Source: Stenotrophomonas maltophilia
Lineage (GTDB): Bacteria; Pseudomonadota; Gammaproteobacteria; Xanthomonadales; Xanthomonadaceae
NCBI GenBank assembly: GCA_900113425.1
Contig: FOZF01000002.1
Location: 448,797 to 512,796 of the forward strand
DNA: 64,000 nucleotides
Reading direction: 5' to 3'
Every line of letters starts with the position of its first letter. Position 1 is the first letter of the stretch. The notes beneath the pieces are model-generated. The model was not told where the DNA came from. It searched no databases and saw only the letters and a program-made list of their open reading frames with translations. This document shows, piece after piece, positions 24,279-31,930 of the stretch. Both the position numbers and the translations under genes were made by a program.

Positions 24279-25753
24279 GTCGGTTCTCCAACGAACGTGC
24301 CGGACAGATGCCACAGATGCAGCACCGCATACGAGCGCCAGGGGCGCCAGGGCTGGGATCGCGCTTCGGTGGCGCGTTCGCTCAGGCGCTGCCTCTGGGC
24401 ATGGCCGAGCACCTGCTGCAGCACCAAGTCACCTGCTGGAAAGGCGTCGGGCTGGCCCAGGCCGCGCAGGGCGATGTACTGCGCCGTCCACGGGCCGATG
24501 CCGGGCAGTGCCACGCAGCGGGCGACGAATTCCTCCAGTGCCTGGCCGGGCCCGAAGTCGAGCTGGCCACTGACGCAGGCTGCGGCCAGTGCGCGCACGG
24601 TGGCGGCGCGGCTGCGTGGCAGACCGATCGATTCCAGAGGGGCGTCCGCCAGTACGGCGGGAGAGGGGAACTGGCGGTCGAACTCCGTCGGCATGCCCGG
24701 CAGGTGGGCGCCATGCGCGTCGACCAGCCGGCGCGCGAAGGTGGTCGCCGCCGCGACGCTGACCTGCTGGCCGAGCACGGCACGCACCGCCACCTCGAAG
24801 CCATCCCAGCCGCCCGGCACGCGCAGGCCAGGGCGTTCGGCGATGCCGCGCGCCAGCAGCGGCTCTTCGCCGAGCGCGGCATGCACCTGCTGCAGGTCGG
24901 CATCGAGATCGAATACCCGACGCACGCGCCGCACGATGTCCGGTATCAGCCGCGGATCGACCGCACCCAGCTGCAGGCGCAGTTCCGGCCGCTTCGGATC
25001 CGCCGTCACCCGCAGCAGGGTGGGGCGCTCGGGCGTGCCGAGCACGCGCTGGTAGCTGTCATCGCCGATCAGTTCGATGCCCGGCAGGCTGCGCTTGCGC
25101 AGGAACGCCAGCATGCGCGGAAAATCCAGGGGAGGGCGGTAGCCCAGGCGCAGCACCAGGCCACCGTCGTCGGCAGCCAAGGGAATGTGCTGGCGGCGCA
25201 GCGTTGTCGGCGCCATCCCGCAGCCCTGCAGGAAGGCAGTGTTGAAGCGGCGCAGGCTGTTATAGCCCGCTGCGAGTGCAACGTCGGTGACCGGCAGGGT
25301 GGTTTCGGTCAGCAGCTGCTTGGCCAGCAGCAGGCGGTGGGTGGCGTGGATCTGGCCGGGCGTGGCGCCCAGGTGCTCCACGAACAGGCGCTGCAGCTGG
25401 CGTGCGCTGAGGCCGATCTTCGCGGCCAGACCGCCAACCGGCTGCTCCTGCAGGAAGCCGCCGTGGATCAACGCCAGCGCCCGCTGCACGGCCTGGCCAG
25501 CCAGCGCCTGCTGTGCCTGCGGCGCCAGTTCGGGACGGCAGCGCAGGCAGGGCCGGTAACCGGCGGCAGAGGCTGCGGCCGCACTCGGGAAATAGGTGAT
25601 GTTGCGCGGCTTCGGCGGCGGCGCCGGGCAGACCGGCCGGCAGTAGATGCCGGTGCTGCGCACGGCGGTGAAGAACACGCCATCGAAGCGCGCGTCACGG
25701 GCGAGGCGGGCACGGTCGCAGGCAGCGGTGTCGAGGACGAGGGCGGTGTTCAT
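24275..25753 (-). CDS. Ada/AlkA fusion: methylphosphotriester sensor, AraC regulator and 3-methyladenine DNA glycosylase
   Basis: This 492-residue protein has four parts. Residues 1-75 are the Ada zinc domain, with the methyl acceptor in GIYCRPVCP and the second pair in YRPCLRC. Residues 85-185 are an AraC-type DNA-binding domain. About 195-290 is an AlkA N-terminal domain, and 290-470 is a helix-hairpin-helix glycosylase with LPGIGPWTAQYIALRG and the catalytic Asp in DAFPAGD. It senses methylphosphotriesters, activates adaptive-response genes and removes alkylated purines. It lacks the O6-methylguanine methyltransferase domain of E. coli Ada, and that enzyme is encoded by the coupled downstream gene. 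Confidence 0.93.
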   Translation of the reverse strand: MNTALVLDTAACDRARLARDARFDGVFFTAVRSTGIYCRPVCPAPPPKPRNITYFPSAAAASAAGYRPCLRCRPELAPQAQQALAGQAVQRALALIHGGFLQEQPVGGLAAKIGLSARQLQRLFVEHLGATPGQIHATHRLLLAKQLLTETTLPVTDVALAAGYNSLRRFNTAFLQGCGMAPTTLRRQHIPLAADDGGLVLRLGYRPPLDFPRMLAFLRKRSLPGIELIGDDSYQRVLGTPERPTLLRVTADPKRPELRLQLGAVDPRLIPDIVRRVRRVFDLDADLQQVHAALGEEPLLARGIAERPGLRVPGGWDGFEVAVRAVLGQQVSVAAATTFARRLVDAHGAHLPGMPTEFDRQFPSPAVLADAPLESIGLPRSRAATVRALAAACVSGQLDFGPGQALEEFVARCVALPGIGPWTAQYIALRGLGQPDAFPAGDLVLQQVLGHAQRQRLSERATEARSQPWRPWRSYAVLHLWHLSGTFVGEPT

Positions 25754-25874
25754 GGGGCCAGTCTAGGCCGCCCTCGCGGTAGATACTCGCCGGATTCGGA
25801 CATGGATGCAGCGGGTCGCGATCCGGGGTCAGAACCGGTTCAGTGCCGGGCGCTGAATGCGCGCCCGGGGCGGG

Positions 25875-25880
25875 TAGACT
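25875..25880 (+). promoter_or_regulatory. Candidate -10 element TAGACT
   Basis: TAGACT lies 33 bases before the ATG of the ClpP-like lipoprotein gene. It is one of four such hexamers at 30-39 bases before starts in this window. There is no clear -35. Confidence 0.35.
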
Positions 25881-25913
25881 GTGGTCCTTGTTCCTGCGAA
25901 ATCCGGTTGCCTG

Positions 25914-27077
25914 ATGTCCGCCTTGATCCGCTGGTTGCCCCTGTTGTGCCTGGCCCTTGCGGGCTGCAGCCAGTTGGAGAATCCAGGCAACGTGACCGCG
26001 GCTGACAAGGCGGCACGGGCACCGGCCAGCGATGGCGACAACATGGTGTCGATCAATGCCGCCGACGCCCCACCGCCGCCGCCCCCGCCGCGCAGCCGCG
26101 CGGATCGGCCGTGGCCGCAGGCGCGGCTGGAGAACGGCCGGGCCTGGGTCAGCTGCAGCACCGATTACGCAGCCGAAGGCGGCGACGGCGTGGAGCTGGA
26201 AGGGCTGCAGCGCGAGCAGATCAGCCAGGCGCTGCAGCCGTGCGCCGAGCGGGGCCTGCTGCGGGTGCGCTACAACGGCAAGATCAATCCCGGGTTCGCC
26301 GAAATGATGTGGCGCCTGGCCGTGGTGGCCGACGCGCTGGAGATCCACAAGCGCATCCTCGATCTCGACTCCAGTGGTGGCCAGGTCGAATCGGCGATCA
26401 TTGCCGGCGACAGCATCGGCGAATCGGGTTGGACCATCTGGGTGCGCGAAGGATCGATCTGCCACAGCGCCTGCGTGTTCGTACTCGCGGCCGGCGACAA
26501 TCGCCTGCTGACCGGCAAGGTCGGCATCCACCGCATGATGCGCATCAGCTCCAAGGCGACCTCGCGCGCCGAGCTCAACCGCGAGCTGCACGAGGTCTAC
26601 GACAATGTGAAGGATTATCTGCAGCGCAACGGTGTGGCGGTCGGCGTTGCTGATCTGATGATGACCGTGCCCAATCGCAGCCTGCGCCTGCTGACCCCGG
26701 AGGAACTGCGGCAGTTCGGCCTGGATGGCACCAATGCGGTGCAGGACGACCTGGAACGGATCAAGCAGATGCGCGCGTGTGGCGACGATTTCGTGCAGCG
26801 CAAGGACGCGTTCCTGATCGCCTTCGACCAGCAGTGCAAGCGCGACGGTGCGGACATGGAATCGATCAACAGCTGCGGCCAGTCGCTCAAGCAACGGTTC
26901 GGCTTCCCCGATCCGGTCTGCCCCGAGGAGAGCCCGCTGTCGGAGATCGACGTGGCGACGCTGCCACCGTCTCCTCCCCCGCAGGTTCCGGTGGCGGAAC
27001 AGCCGGCAGTGGAGGCGGAGACCCAGGCCGCACAGGCGGATGCCGAAGCAACCCAGGGCAGCGTGCCGTTGCGCTGA
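25914..27077 (+). CDS. Lipoprotein with ClpP/SppA-like serine protease-type domain
   Basis: This 387-residue protein starts MSALIRWLPLLCLALAGCSQ, with lipobox LAGC (Cys18). After a Pro-rich spacer, residues about 95-250 show a ClpP-like crotonase core: LDLDSSGGQVESAI (the oxyanion loop S-G-G), GSICHSACVFVLAAGDNRLL (a likely nucleophile Ser in the C-x-S-A-C motif) and GKVGIHRMM (His). This matches the predicted periplasmic ClpP-like proteins. The tail is rich in Pro, Glu, Ala and Gln. Protease activity is inferred from the fold, and the target is unknown. ATG 25914 is chosen because it gives the lipoprotein signal. Confidence 0.78.
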   Translation: MSALIRWLPLLCLALAGCSQLENPGNVTAADKAARAPASDGDNMVSINAADAPPPPPPPRSRADRPWPQARLENGRAWVSCSTDYAAEGGDGVELEGLQREQISQALQPCAERGLLRVRYNGKINPGFAEMMWRLAVVADALEIHKRILDLDSSGGQVESAIIAGDSIGESGWTIWVREGSICHSACVFVLAAGDNRLLTGKVGIHRMMRISSKATSRAELNRELHEVYDNVKDYLQRNGVAVGVADLMMTVPNRSLRLLTPEELRQFGLDGTNAVQDDLERIKQMRACGDDFVQRKDAFLIAFDQQCKRDGADMESINSCGQSLKQRFGFPDPVCPEESPLSEIDVATLPPSPPPQVPVAEQPAVEAETQAAQADAEATQGSVPLR

Positions 27078-27099
27078 CAAACGGCTCACCCGGCTGGCG

Positions 27100-27105
27100 T
27101 AGACT
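27100..27105 (+). promoter_or_regulatory. Candidate -10 element TAGACT
   Basis: TAGACT lies 30 bases before the ATG of the DUF4019-like gene. CTGACA is 20 bases upstream of it, which is too far for a standard -35. Confidence 0.35.
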
Positions 27106-27135
27106 GCGGTTCCTTCCGATGAACCGGTGGTGTCC

Positions 27136-27696
27136 ATGAAGCGCGCGCTCCTGCTGCTGTCCCTGTTGCCGCTTGCTGCATTCGCCCAGGTGCCCGCGCC
27201 TGCCACGCCGGCGCCAGCGCCGGCGCGCCCGGCGCCGAGTGCGCCGGCCGCCGCGCCACCGGCGACGGCGACGGCGGCACGGCCGCCCGCACCGGCCCTC
27301 AGCCCGGCACAGCAGGCGCAGGTGCAGAAGCAGGACGCGGAGATGGGGGCGGCCGCACTGAGGGCCGCGCAGATGGTCGACGCCAATCGCGCGGGTGAGT
27401 TGTGGGATGGCGCGTCGGCCGTAGCGCGGCGCGCGGTGACCAAGCCGGCCTTCATCAGCCAGCTGACCGCCGACCGCACCCGTCTGGGTGCCTTGAGTGG
27501 TCGCGGCCAACCGTCCATTACCCGGGTGAAGTACGCGGCCGGCGCCGCCGTGCCCGAAGGCCTGTACATCAATGTCAGCTTCCCGACCCGCTTCGCCAAC
27601 AGTGCGCAGCCCGTGCGCGAGCTGGTCTCGTTCCGCTTCGATGAGGACCAGGTCTGGCGCCTGGCCGGTTACAGCCTGCGCGCGCCCGGGCCCTGA
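27136..27696 (+). CDS. Exported DUF4019-like protein
   Basis: This 186-residue protein has a signal peptide (MKRALLLLSLLPLAAFAQ). A long Ala/Pro-rich low-complexity stretch follows (about residues 18-60). The C-terminal globular part has the pattern RAGELWDGASAVARRAVTK, then a TADRTRLGAL segment and a final LVSFRFDEDQVWRLAGY. That end resembles DUF4019 proteins, which are small periplasmic proteins of unknown role. ATG 27136 precedes the signal peptide directly. The MAPEG gene begins 11 bases after its stop with its own AAGGAG site, so they probably form an operon. Confidence 0.75.
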   Translation: MKRALLLLSLLPLAAFAQVPAPATPAPAPARPAPSAPAAAPPATATAARPPAPALSPAQQAQVQKQDAEMGAAALRAAQMVDANRAGELWDGASAVARRAVTKPAFISQLTADRTRLGALSGRGQPSITRVKYAAGAAVPEGLYINVSFPTRFANSAQPVRELVSFRFDEDQVWRLAGYSLRAPGP

Positions 27697-27707
27697 AGGA
27701 GAACGGC

Positions 27708-28097
27708 ATGGCCACCGAATTGACAATGCTGGCGTGGTCGACGCTGCTGGGGTTTGTCTACATCTTCGCCACCTCCACGGTAGTGACCCGCGAGCGGGGC
27801 ATGAAGTGGAACGCGTCGGCACGCGACGAACAGGGCCGGCCACTCAGCCCGCTGGCAGGGCGGCTGCAACGGGCCCAGTCCAACTTCCTTGAAACGTTCC
27901 CGTTCTTCGCCGCCGCCGCGATCGCGGTGGTGGTGGCCGGTCGCAGCAGCGAGACCACGGCACTGGCTGCACAGGCGTACTTCTGGGCCCGCGTGGTCTA
28001 CCTGCCGCTGTACGCCGCAGGCGTGCCCTACCTGCGCAGCCTGGTGTGGCTGGTGTCGCTGCTGTCGATCCTGGCGCTGGTGTTCGCACTGCTGTGA
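27708..28097 (+). CDS. MAPEG family membrane protein
   Basis: This 129-residue protein has four predicted transmembrane helices. The MAPEG features are the RLQRAQSNFLETFPFFAAAA segment (residues about 50-70; the Arg, Asn and Glu are conserved) and WARVVYLPLYAAGVPYLR near the end. Eukaryotic MAPEG proteins use glutathione, but the bacterial substrates are mostly unknown. AAGGAG stands 7 bases before the ATG. It ends 81 bases before the hydroxylase gene, and that gap holds an FNR-like box. Confidence 0.9.
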   Translation: MATELTMLAWSTLLGFVYIFATSTVVTRERGMKWNASARDEQGRPLSPLAGRLQRAQSNFLETFPFFAAAAIAVVVAGRSSETTALAAQAYFWARVVYLPLYAAGVPYLRSLVWLVSLLSILALVFALL

Positions 28098-28104
28098 GCC
28101 GGGC

Positions 28105-28118
28105 CTGATCCAGATCAA
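28105..28118 (+). promoter_or_regulatory. FNR/ANR-type box upstream of the UbiH/UbiM-like gene
   Basis: CTGAT-CCAG-ATCAA matches TTGAT-N4-ATCAA in nine of ten defined bases. TATGCT at 28140-28145 is a fair -10. A transcript start near 28152 would put the centre of the box at about -41, the class II activator position for FNR-type proteins. Confidence 0.6.
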
Positions 28119-28177
28119 GGCCGGTCAGCTTTGCGGCGCTATGCTGGCCGCGACTGGATCAACGGCGGGAGTCGCGC

Positions 28178-29356
28178 ATGCGCAGGATGGACGTGGTGGT
28201 GGTCGGCGCGGGGCCGGCAGGACTGTGCTTCGCACGCGCGCTGGCCGGCAGCGGGCTGCAGGTCGGACTGGTCGAAGCGCAGCCACGCCAGGCGCTCGCC
28301 GAAGCGGCATTCGACGGCCGCGAGATCGCGCTGACCCACGCGTCGCGGCAGAGCCTGGAGCAGCTGGGGCTGTGGGCACGCCTGCCGGAGGCCGAGATCT
28401 CCGAACTGCGCGATGCCAAGGTGATGAACGGCGGCTCGCCGTTCGCACTGACCTTCGCCAGCAGCCAGGTCGATGGCCAGCCGCTGGGGTGGCTGGTGCC
28501 CAATCATCTGATCCGCCGTGCGGCGTGGGACGCGGTGCAGCGCCAGGACGGCCTGGAACTGTTCGACGGGCGCAAGGTGCAGGGCGTGCAGGCCGATGCG
28601 CAGGGCCATGTAGTCGCGCTGGACGACGGCAGCAGGCTGCATGCGCGGTTGCTGGTGGCCGCGGACAGCCGCTTCTCCGCAACCCGGCGCATGCTCGGCA
28701 TCGGTGCGCAGATGCGCGACTTCGGCAAGTCGATGCTGGTGTGCCGCATGCGCATCGAACGCGACCATCACCACACCGCGTGGGAATGGTTCGGCTATGG
28801 TCGTACGATGGCGCTGCTGCCGCTCAACGAAGGCCAGGCATCTGCGGTGATCACGCTGCCCCCGCGGCGGATCGAGGATCTGCTGGCGATGGATGAGGTG
28901 GCCTTCGGTGAGGCCGTCAGTGGCTTTTTCGAGCATCGGCTGGGCAGGATGCAGCCGGTCGCCACGCCGCAGGCCTATCCGTTGGTGGGGGTCTATGCAC
29001 ACCATTTCGCAGGCGAGCGCTCGGCGCTGATCGGCGATGCCGCGGTGGGCATGCACCCGGTCACCGCCCATGGCTTCAATCTGGGCCTGGCCAGTGCCCA
29101 GCGCCTGGCGCGGGGCATCGCCGGCCAGCAGCGCCGTGGTGCGGACATCGCCGCGGCCGGCATGCTGGCCAGCTACCAGCGTGGCCATCGGATGGCGGCG
29201 CGACCGCTGTACGAGGCGACCAATGCGATCGCCAGCCTGTACACCGATGATCGGCGCCCGGCGCGGCTGCTGCGCGCAGCGGGCCTGCGCGTCGCCCAGG
29301 GCGTGGCGCCGTTCAGGCAGCTGATCGCCTCGCACCTGACCCAGCGCGTGGCCTGA
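28178..29356 (+). CDS. FAD-dependent UbiH/UbiM-family hydroxylase
   Basis: This 392-residue flavoprotein has an N-terminal Rossmann motif VVVGAGPAGLCFARAL, GREIALTHASRQSLEQLGLW (typical of ubiquinone-pathway hydroxylases), the middle DG motif seen as AADSRFSATRRMLG, and the FAD-binding GDAAVGMHPVTAHGFNLGL. The overall pattern is the UbiH/F/I/M group, which hydroxylate the ubiquinone ring with O2. The form GREIALTH makes me favour UbiM, but I cannot separate the paralogues by eye. An FNR-like box upstream suggests oxygen-linked control. GGGAG before ATG 28178 supports the start. Confidence 0.8.
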   Translation: MRRMDVVVVGAGPAGLCFARALAGSGLQVGLVEAQPRQALAEAAFDGREIALTHASRQSLEQLGLWARLPEAEISELRDAKVMNGGSPFALTFASSQVDGQPLGWLVPNHLIRRAAWDAVQRQDGLELFDGRKVQGVQADAQGHVVALDDGSRLHARLLVAADSRFSATRRMLGIGAQMRDFGKSMLVCRMRIERDHHHTAWEWFGYGRTMALLPLNEGQASAVITLPPRRIEDLLAMDEVAFGEAVSGFFEHRLGRMQPVATPQAYPLVGVYAHHFAGERSALIGDAAVGMHPVTAHGFNLGLASAQRLARGIAGQQRRGADIAAAGMLASYQRGHRMAARPLYEATNAIASLYTDDRRPARLLRAAGLRVAQGVAPFRQLIASHLTQRVA

Positions 29357-29367
29357 ACAGCGTCAGA

Positions 29368-29589
29368 TCAGCCGGCAGCCAGCACCCGGATCTGGCTGTC
29401 GGCGAATTCGACCACCTGGCCTGCGCGGATCTTGCAGGCCTTGCGCAGTTCAACTTCGCCGTCGACCCGTACCTGGCCCTCGCTGATGACCATCTTGGCC
29501 TCGCCGCCACTGGTCACCAGGTCGGCCAGCTTGAGCAGCTGCTTGAGTTCGACGTAGTCACCGTCGAGGTCGAATTCGAGAATCTGCAT
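29368..29589 (-). CDS. S4 domain RNA-binding protein (YbcJ-like)
   Basis: This 73-residue protein is nearly all S4 domain: YVELKQLLKLADLVTSGGEA, then VRVDGEVELRKACKIRAGQV. This is the YbcJ family of small RNA-binding proteins, thought to act in ribosome or RNA metabolism. I chose MQILEFDLDGDYVEL at 29589, the family start; an upstream in-frame ATG gives an unrelated N-terminal stretch. It converges with the hydroxylase gene (11-base gap) and diverges from deaD. Confidence 0.88.
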   Translation of the reverse strand: MQILEFDLDGDYVELKQLLKLADLVTSGGEAKMVISEGQVRVDGEVELRKACKIRAGQVVEFADSQIRVLAAG

Positions 29590-29717
29590 GGAGCGGGGTT
29601 CCTGGGAAGGGGCGCAGGCCAGCGGCCGGGCCGGGAAAAGGGCGCGTATTGTGCGCCAGCACGGGGCCTGACGGCACGCGAACGGAAAACTGTACGCCTC
29701 GTTCAGGATCAATGCGG

Positions 29718-29723
29718 TATCAT
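29718..29723 (+). promoter_or_regulatory. Candidate -10 element of deaD (long leader)
   Basis: TATCAT preceded by GCGG lies 132 bases before the deaD ATG. If used, it gives a leader of about 125 bases. I see no strong -35, so this is tentative. Confidence 0.3.
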
Positions 29724-29817
29724 TCCGCTCTGAGCGAGTGAAATCTCCTCCGACCGAGCAGCGCCAGGGCACGCGATAAGAAGGGCGCCCAAAGCGCGGA
29801 CCATCACCTTTTTTATC

Positions 29818-29841
29818 GCACTGCCAGGAAGACGGCAGTGC
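29818..29841 (+). promoter_or_regulatory. Hairpin in the deaD leader
   Basis: GCACTGCC, loop AGGAAGAC, GGCAGTGC is a perfect 8-bp stem. It ends 14 bases before the deaD ATG and just before the GGAG ribosome-binding site at 29846. A structured leader is expected of cold-shock helicase genes. A run of six T lies just upstream of it. Confidence 0.45.
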
Positions 29842-29855
29842 CTTCGGAGTTCCCC

Positions 29856-31781
29856 ATGTCCCAAGATTCCCAAGCGCCGCTGCAGTTCGCGCAGCTCGGC
29901 CTGTCCGAGCCCGTGATGCAGGCGGTCACCGCCATCGGCTACGAAACCCCGTCGCCGATCCAGGCCGCCACCATCCCGGCGATGCTGGAAGGCCGCGACG
30001 TGCTGGGCCAGGCGCAGACCGGTACCGGCAAGACCGCCGCCTTCGCACTGCCCGTACTGTCCAACATCGACCTGCAGCAGATCAAGCCCCAGGCGCTGAT
30101 CCTTGCGCCGACCCGCGAACTGGCCATCCAGGTCGCCGAAGCGTTCCAGTCCTATTCGTCGAAGATCCCCGGCTTCCGCGTGCTGCCGGTGTATGGCGGC
30201 CAGCCGTATGGCCAGCAGCTGTCGGCCCTGCGCCGCGGCGTGCACATCGTGGTCGGTACCCCCGGCCGCGTGATCGACCATCTGGACCGCAGCACCCTGG
30301 ACCTGTCCGAGCTGAAGACCCTGGTGCTGGACGAAGCCGATGAAATGCTGCGCATGGGCTTCATCGACGACGTCGAAGCCGTGCTGAAGAAGCTGCCGGA
30401 GCAGCGCCAGGTGGCCCTGTTCTCGGCCACCATGCCGCCGCAGATCCGCCGCATCGCGCAGACCTACCTGCAGGACCCGGTCGAAGTCACCATCGCGGCC
30501 AAGACCACCACCTCGGCCAACATCCGCCAGCGCTACTGGTGGGTGAGCGGCATGCACAAACTGGACGCGCTGACCCGCATCCTGGAAGTCGAGCCGTTCG
30601 ACGCGATGATCATCTTCGCGCGTACCAAGGCCGGTACCGAAGAACTGGCCAGCAAGCTGCAGGCCCGTGGCCTGGCCGCTGCCGCCATCAATGGCGACAT
30701 GCAGCAGGCCCAGCGTGAGCGCACCATCGCCATGCTGAAGGAAGGCAAGCTGGACATCCTGGTGGCCACCGACGTTGCCGCCCGCGGCCTGGACGTCGAG
30801 CGCATCAGCCACGTGCTGAACTACGACATTCCGTACGACACCGAAAGCTATGTGCACCGCATCGGCCGTACCGGTCGTGCCGGCCGCAGCGGCGAGGCGA
30901 TCCTGTTCGCTACTCCGCGCGAGAAGGGCATGCTGCGCCAGATCGAGCGCGCCACCCGCCAGCCGATCGAAGAGATGCAGCTGCCGAGCGTGGAAGCGGT
31001 CAACGATACCCGCATCAACAAGTTCACCTCGCGCATCAGCGAAACGCTCGGCGCCGGCGGCCTGGACTTCTACCGCCAGCTGCTGGAGCGCTTCGAGAAC
31101 GAGCAGAACGTGCCGGCCATCGAAATTGCTGCCGCGCTGGCGAAGATGCTGCAGGGCGACACCCCGTTCCTGCTGCAGCCGCCGGTGCGTGCCCCGCGGG
31201 AAGAGCGTGCGCCGCGCGAGCGCTTCGACCGGGGCGACCGTCCGGAGCGTGGCGATCGCTTCGACCGCAACGAACGTGGCCCGCGCTTCGAGCGTGGTCC
31301 CCGCCGGGACGACGCCGAAGGTGGTTTCGAGCAGCGTCCGCGCCGTGAGGTTCCGCCGCGCGGTGCGCCGGAGCAGGGCATGGAGACCTACCGCATCTCG
31401 GTCGGTCACCAGCATGGCGTGAAGCCGGCGAACATCGTCGGCGCCATCGCCAACGAAGCCGGGCTGGAAAGCCGTTACATCGGTCGCATCGACATCCACG
31501 ACGACTTCTCGCTGCTGGACCTGCCGGCGCAGATGCCGCAGGACGTGCTGACCCACCTGCAGAAGGTGTGGGTGTCCGGCCAGCAGCTGCAGATGCGTCC
31601 GCTGGCTGCCGGTGAAGAGATCAATCCGGCACCGCGTCCGTTCAAGCCGCGCTTCGACAAGCGGGGTCCGGGTGGCCCGGGTGGCCCGCGTCGTGGCGGC
31701 CCGGGTGGTCCGGGCGGCGACCGCGATGGCCGTCCGCCGCGCCGTGATGGCTTCAAGCCGCGCGGCCCGCGCAGCTACTGA
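29856..31781 (+). CDS. deaD: DEAD-box RNA helicase DeaD/CsdA
   Basis: This 641-residue ATP-dependent RNA helicase has a Q motif (MQAVTAIGYETPSPIQAATI), motif I AQTGTGKTAAF near residue 55, DEAD near 160 (LVLDEADEML), SAT, and motif VI HRIGRTGRAGR. A DbpA-type RNA-binding domain lies at about 508-580 (METYRISVGHQHGVKPANIV). Two charged low-complexity parts flank it: an Arg/Asp/Glu-rich stretch near 445-505, and a Gly/Pro/Arg tail near 600-641. It unwinds structured RNA in ribosome assembly and cold growth. ATG 29856 with GGAG six bases upstream is chosen. The hairpin leader suggests post-transcriptional control. Confidence 0.95.
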   Translation: MSQDSQAPLQFAQLGLSEPVMQAVTAIGYETPSPIQAATIPAMLEGRDVLGQAQTGTGKTAAFALPVLSNIDLQQIKPQALILAPTRELAIQVAEAFQSYSSKIPGFRVLPVYGGQPYGQQLSALRRGVHIVVGTPGRVIDHLDRSTLDLSELKTLVLDEADEMLRMGFIDDVEAVLKKLPEQRQVALFSATMPPQIRRIAQTYLQDPVEVTIAAKTTTSANIRQRYWWVSGMHKLDALTRILEVEPFDAMIIFARTKAGTEELASKLQARGLAAAAINGDMQQAQRERTIAMLKEGKLDILVATDVAARGLDVERISHVLNYDIPYDTESYVHRIGRTGRAGRSGEAILFATPREKGMLRQIERATRQPIEEMQLPSVEAVNDTRINKFTSRISETLGAGGLDFYRQLLERFENEQNVPAIEIAAALAKMLQGDTPFLLQPPVRAPREERAPRERFDRGDRPERGDRFDRNERGPRFERGPRRDDAEGGFEQRPRREVPPRGAPEQGMETYRISVGHQHGVKPANIVGAIANEAGLESRYIGRIDIHDDFSLLDLPAQMPQDVLTHLQKVWVSGQQLQMRPLAAGEEINPAPRPFKPRFDKRGPGGPGGPRRGGPGGPGGDRDGRPPRRDGFKPRGPRSY

Positions 31782-31802
31782 GCCAGACCTGCCGTGATCG
31801 AC

Positions 31803-31826
31803 AACGCCAGCCCCCGGGCTGGCGTT
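31803..31826 (+). terminator. Likely terminator of deaD
   Basis: AACGCCAGCCC, loop CC, GGGCTGGCGTT: an 11-bp perfect stem 21 bases after the deaD stop. The T-rich tail is weak (GCTCGTTT). Confidence 0.65.
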
Positions 31827-31930
31827 GCTCGTTTGTGGACCCCGGTTTCGCACCGCCCACACATTCAGGGTCATAGGCTGGGCCGGTTCGAAGGGAGGTT
31901 GTCACCGCAGCACATTCGGGGGGATCCGGG

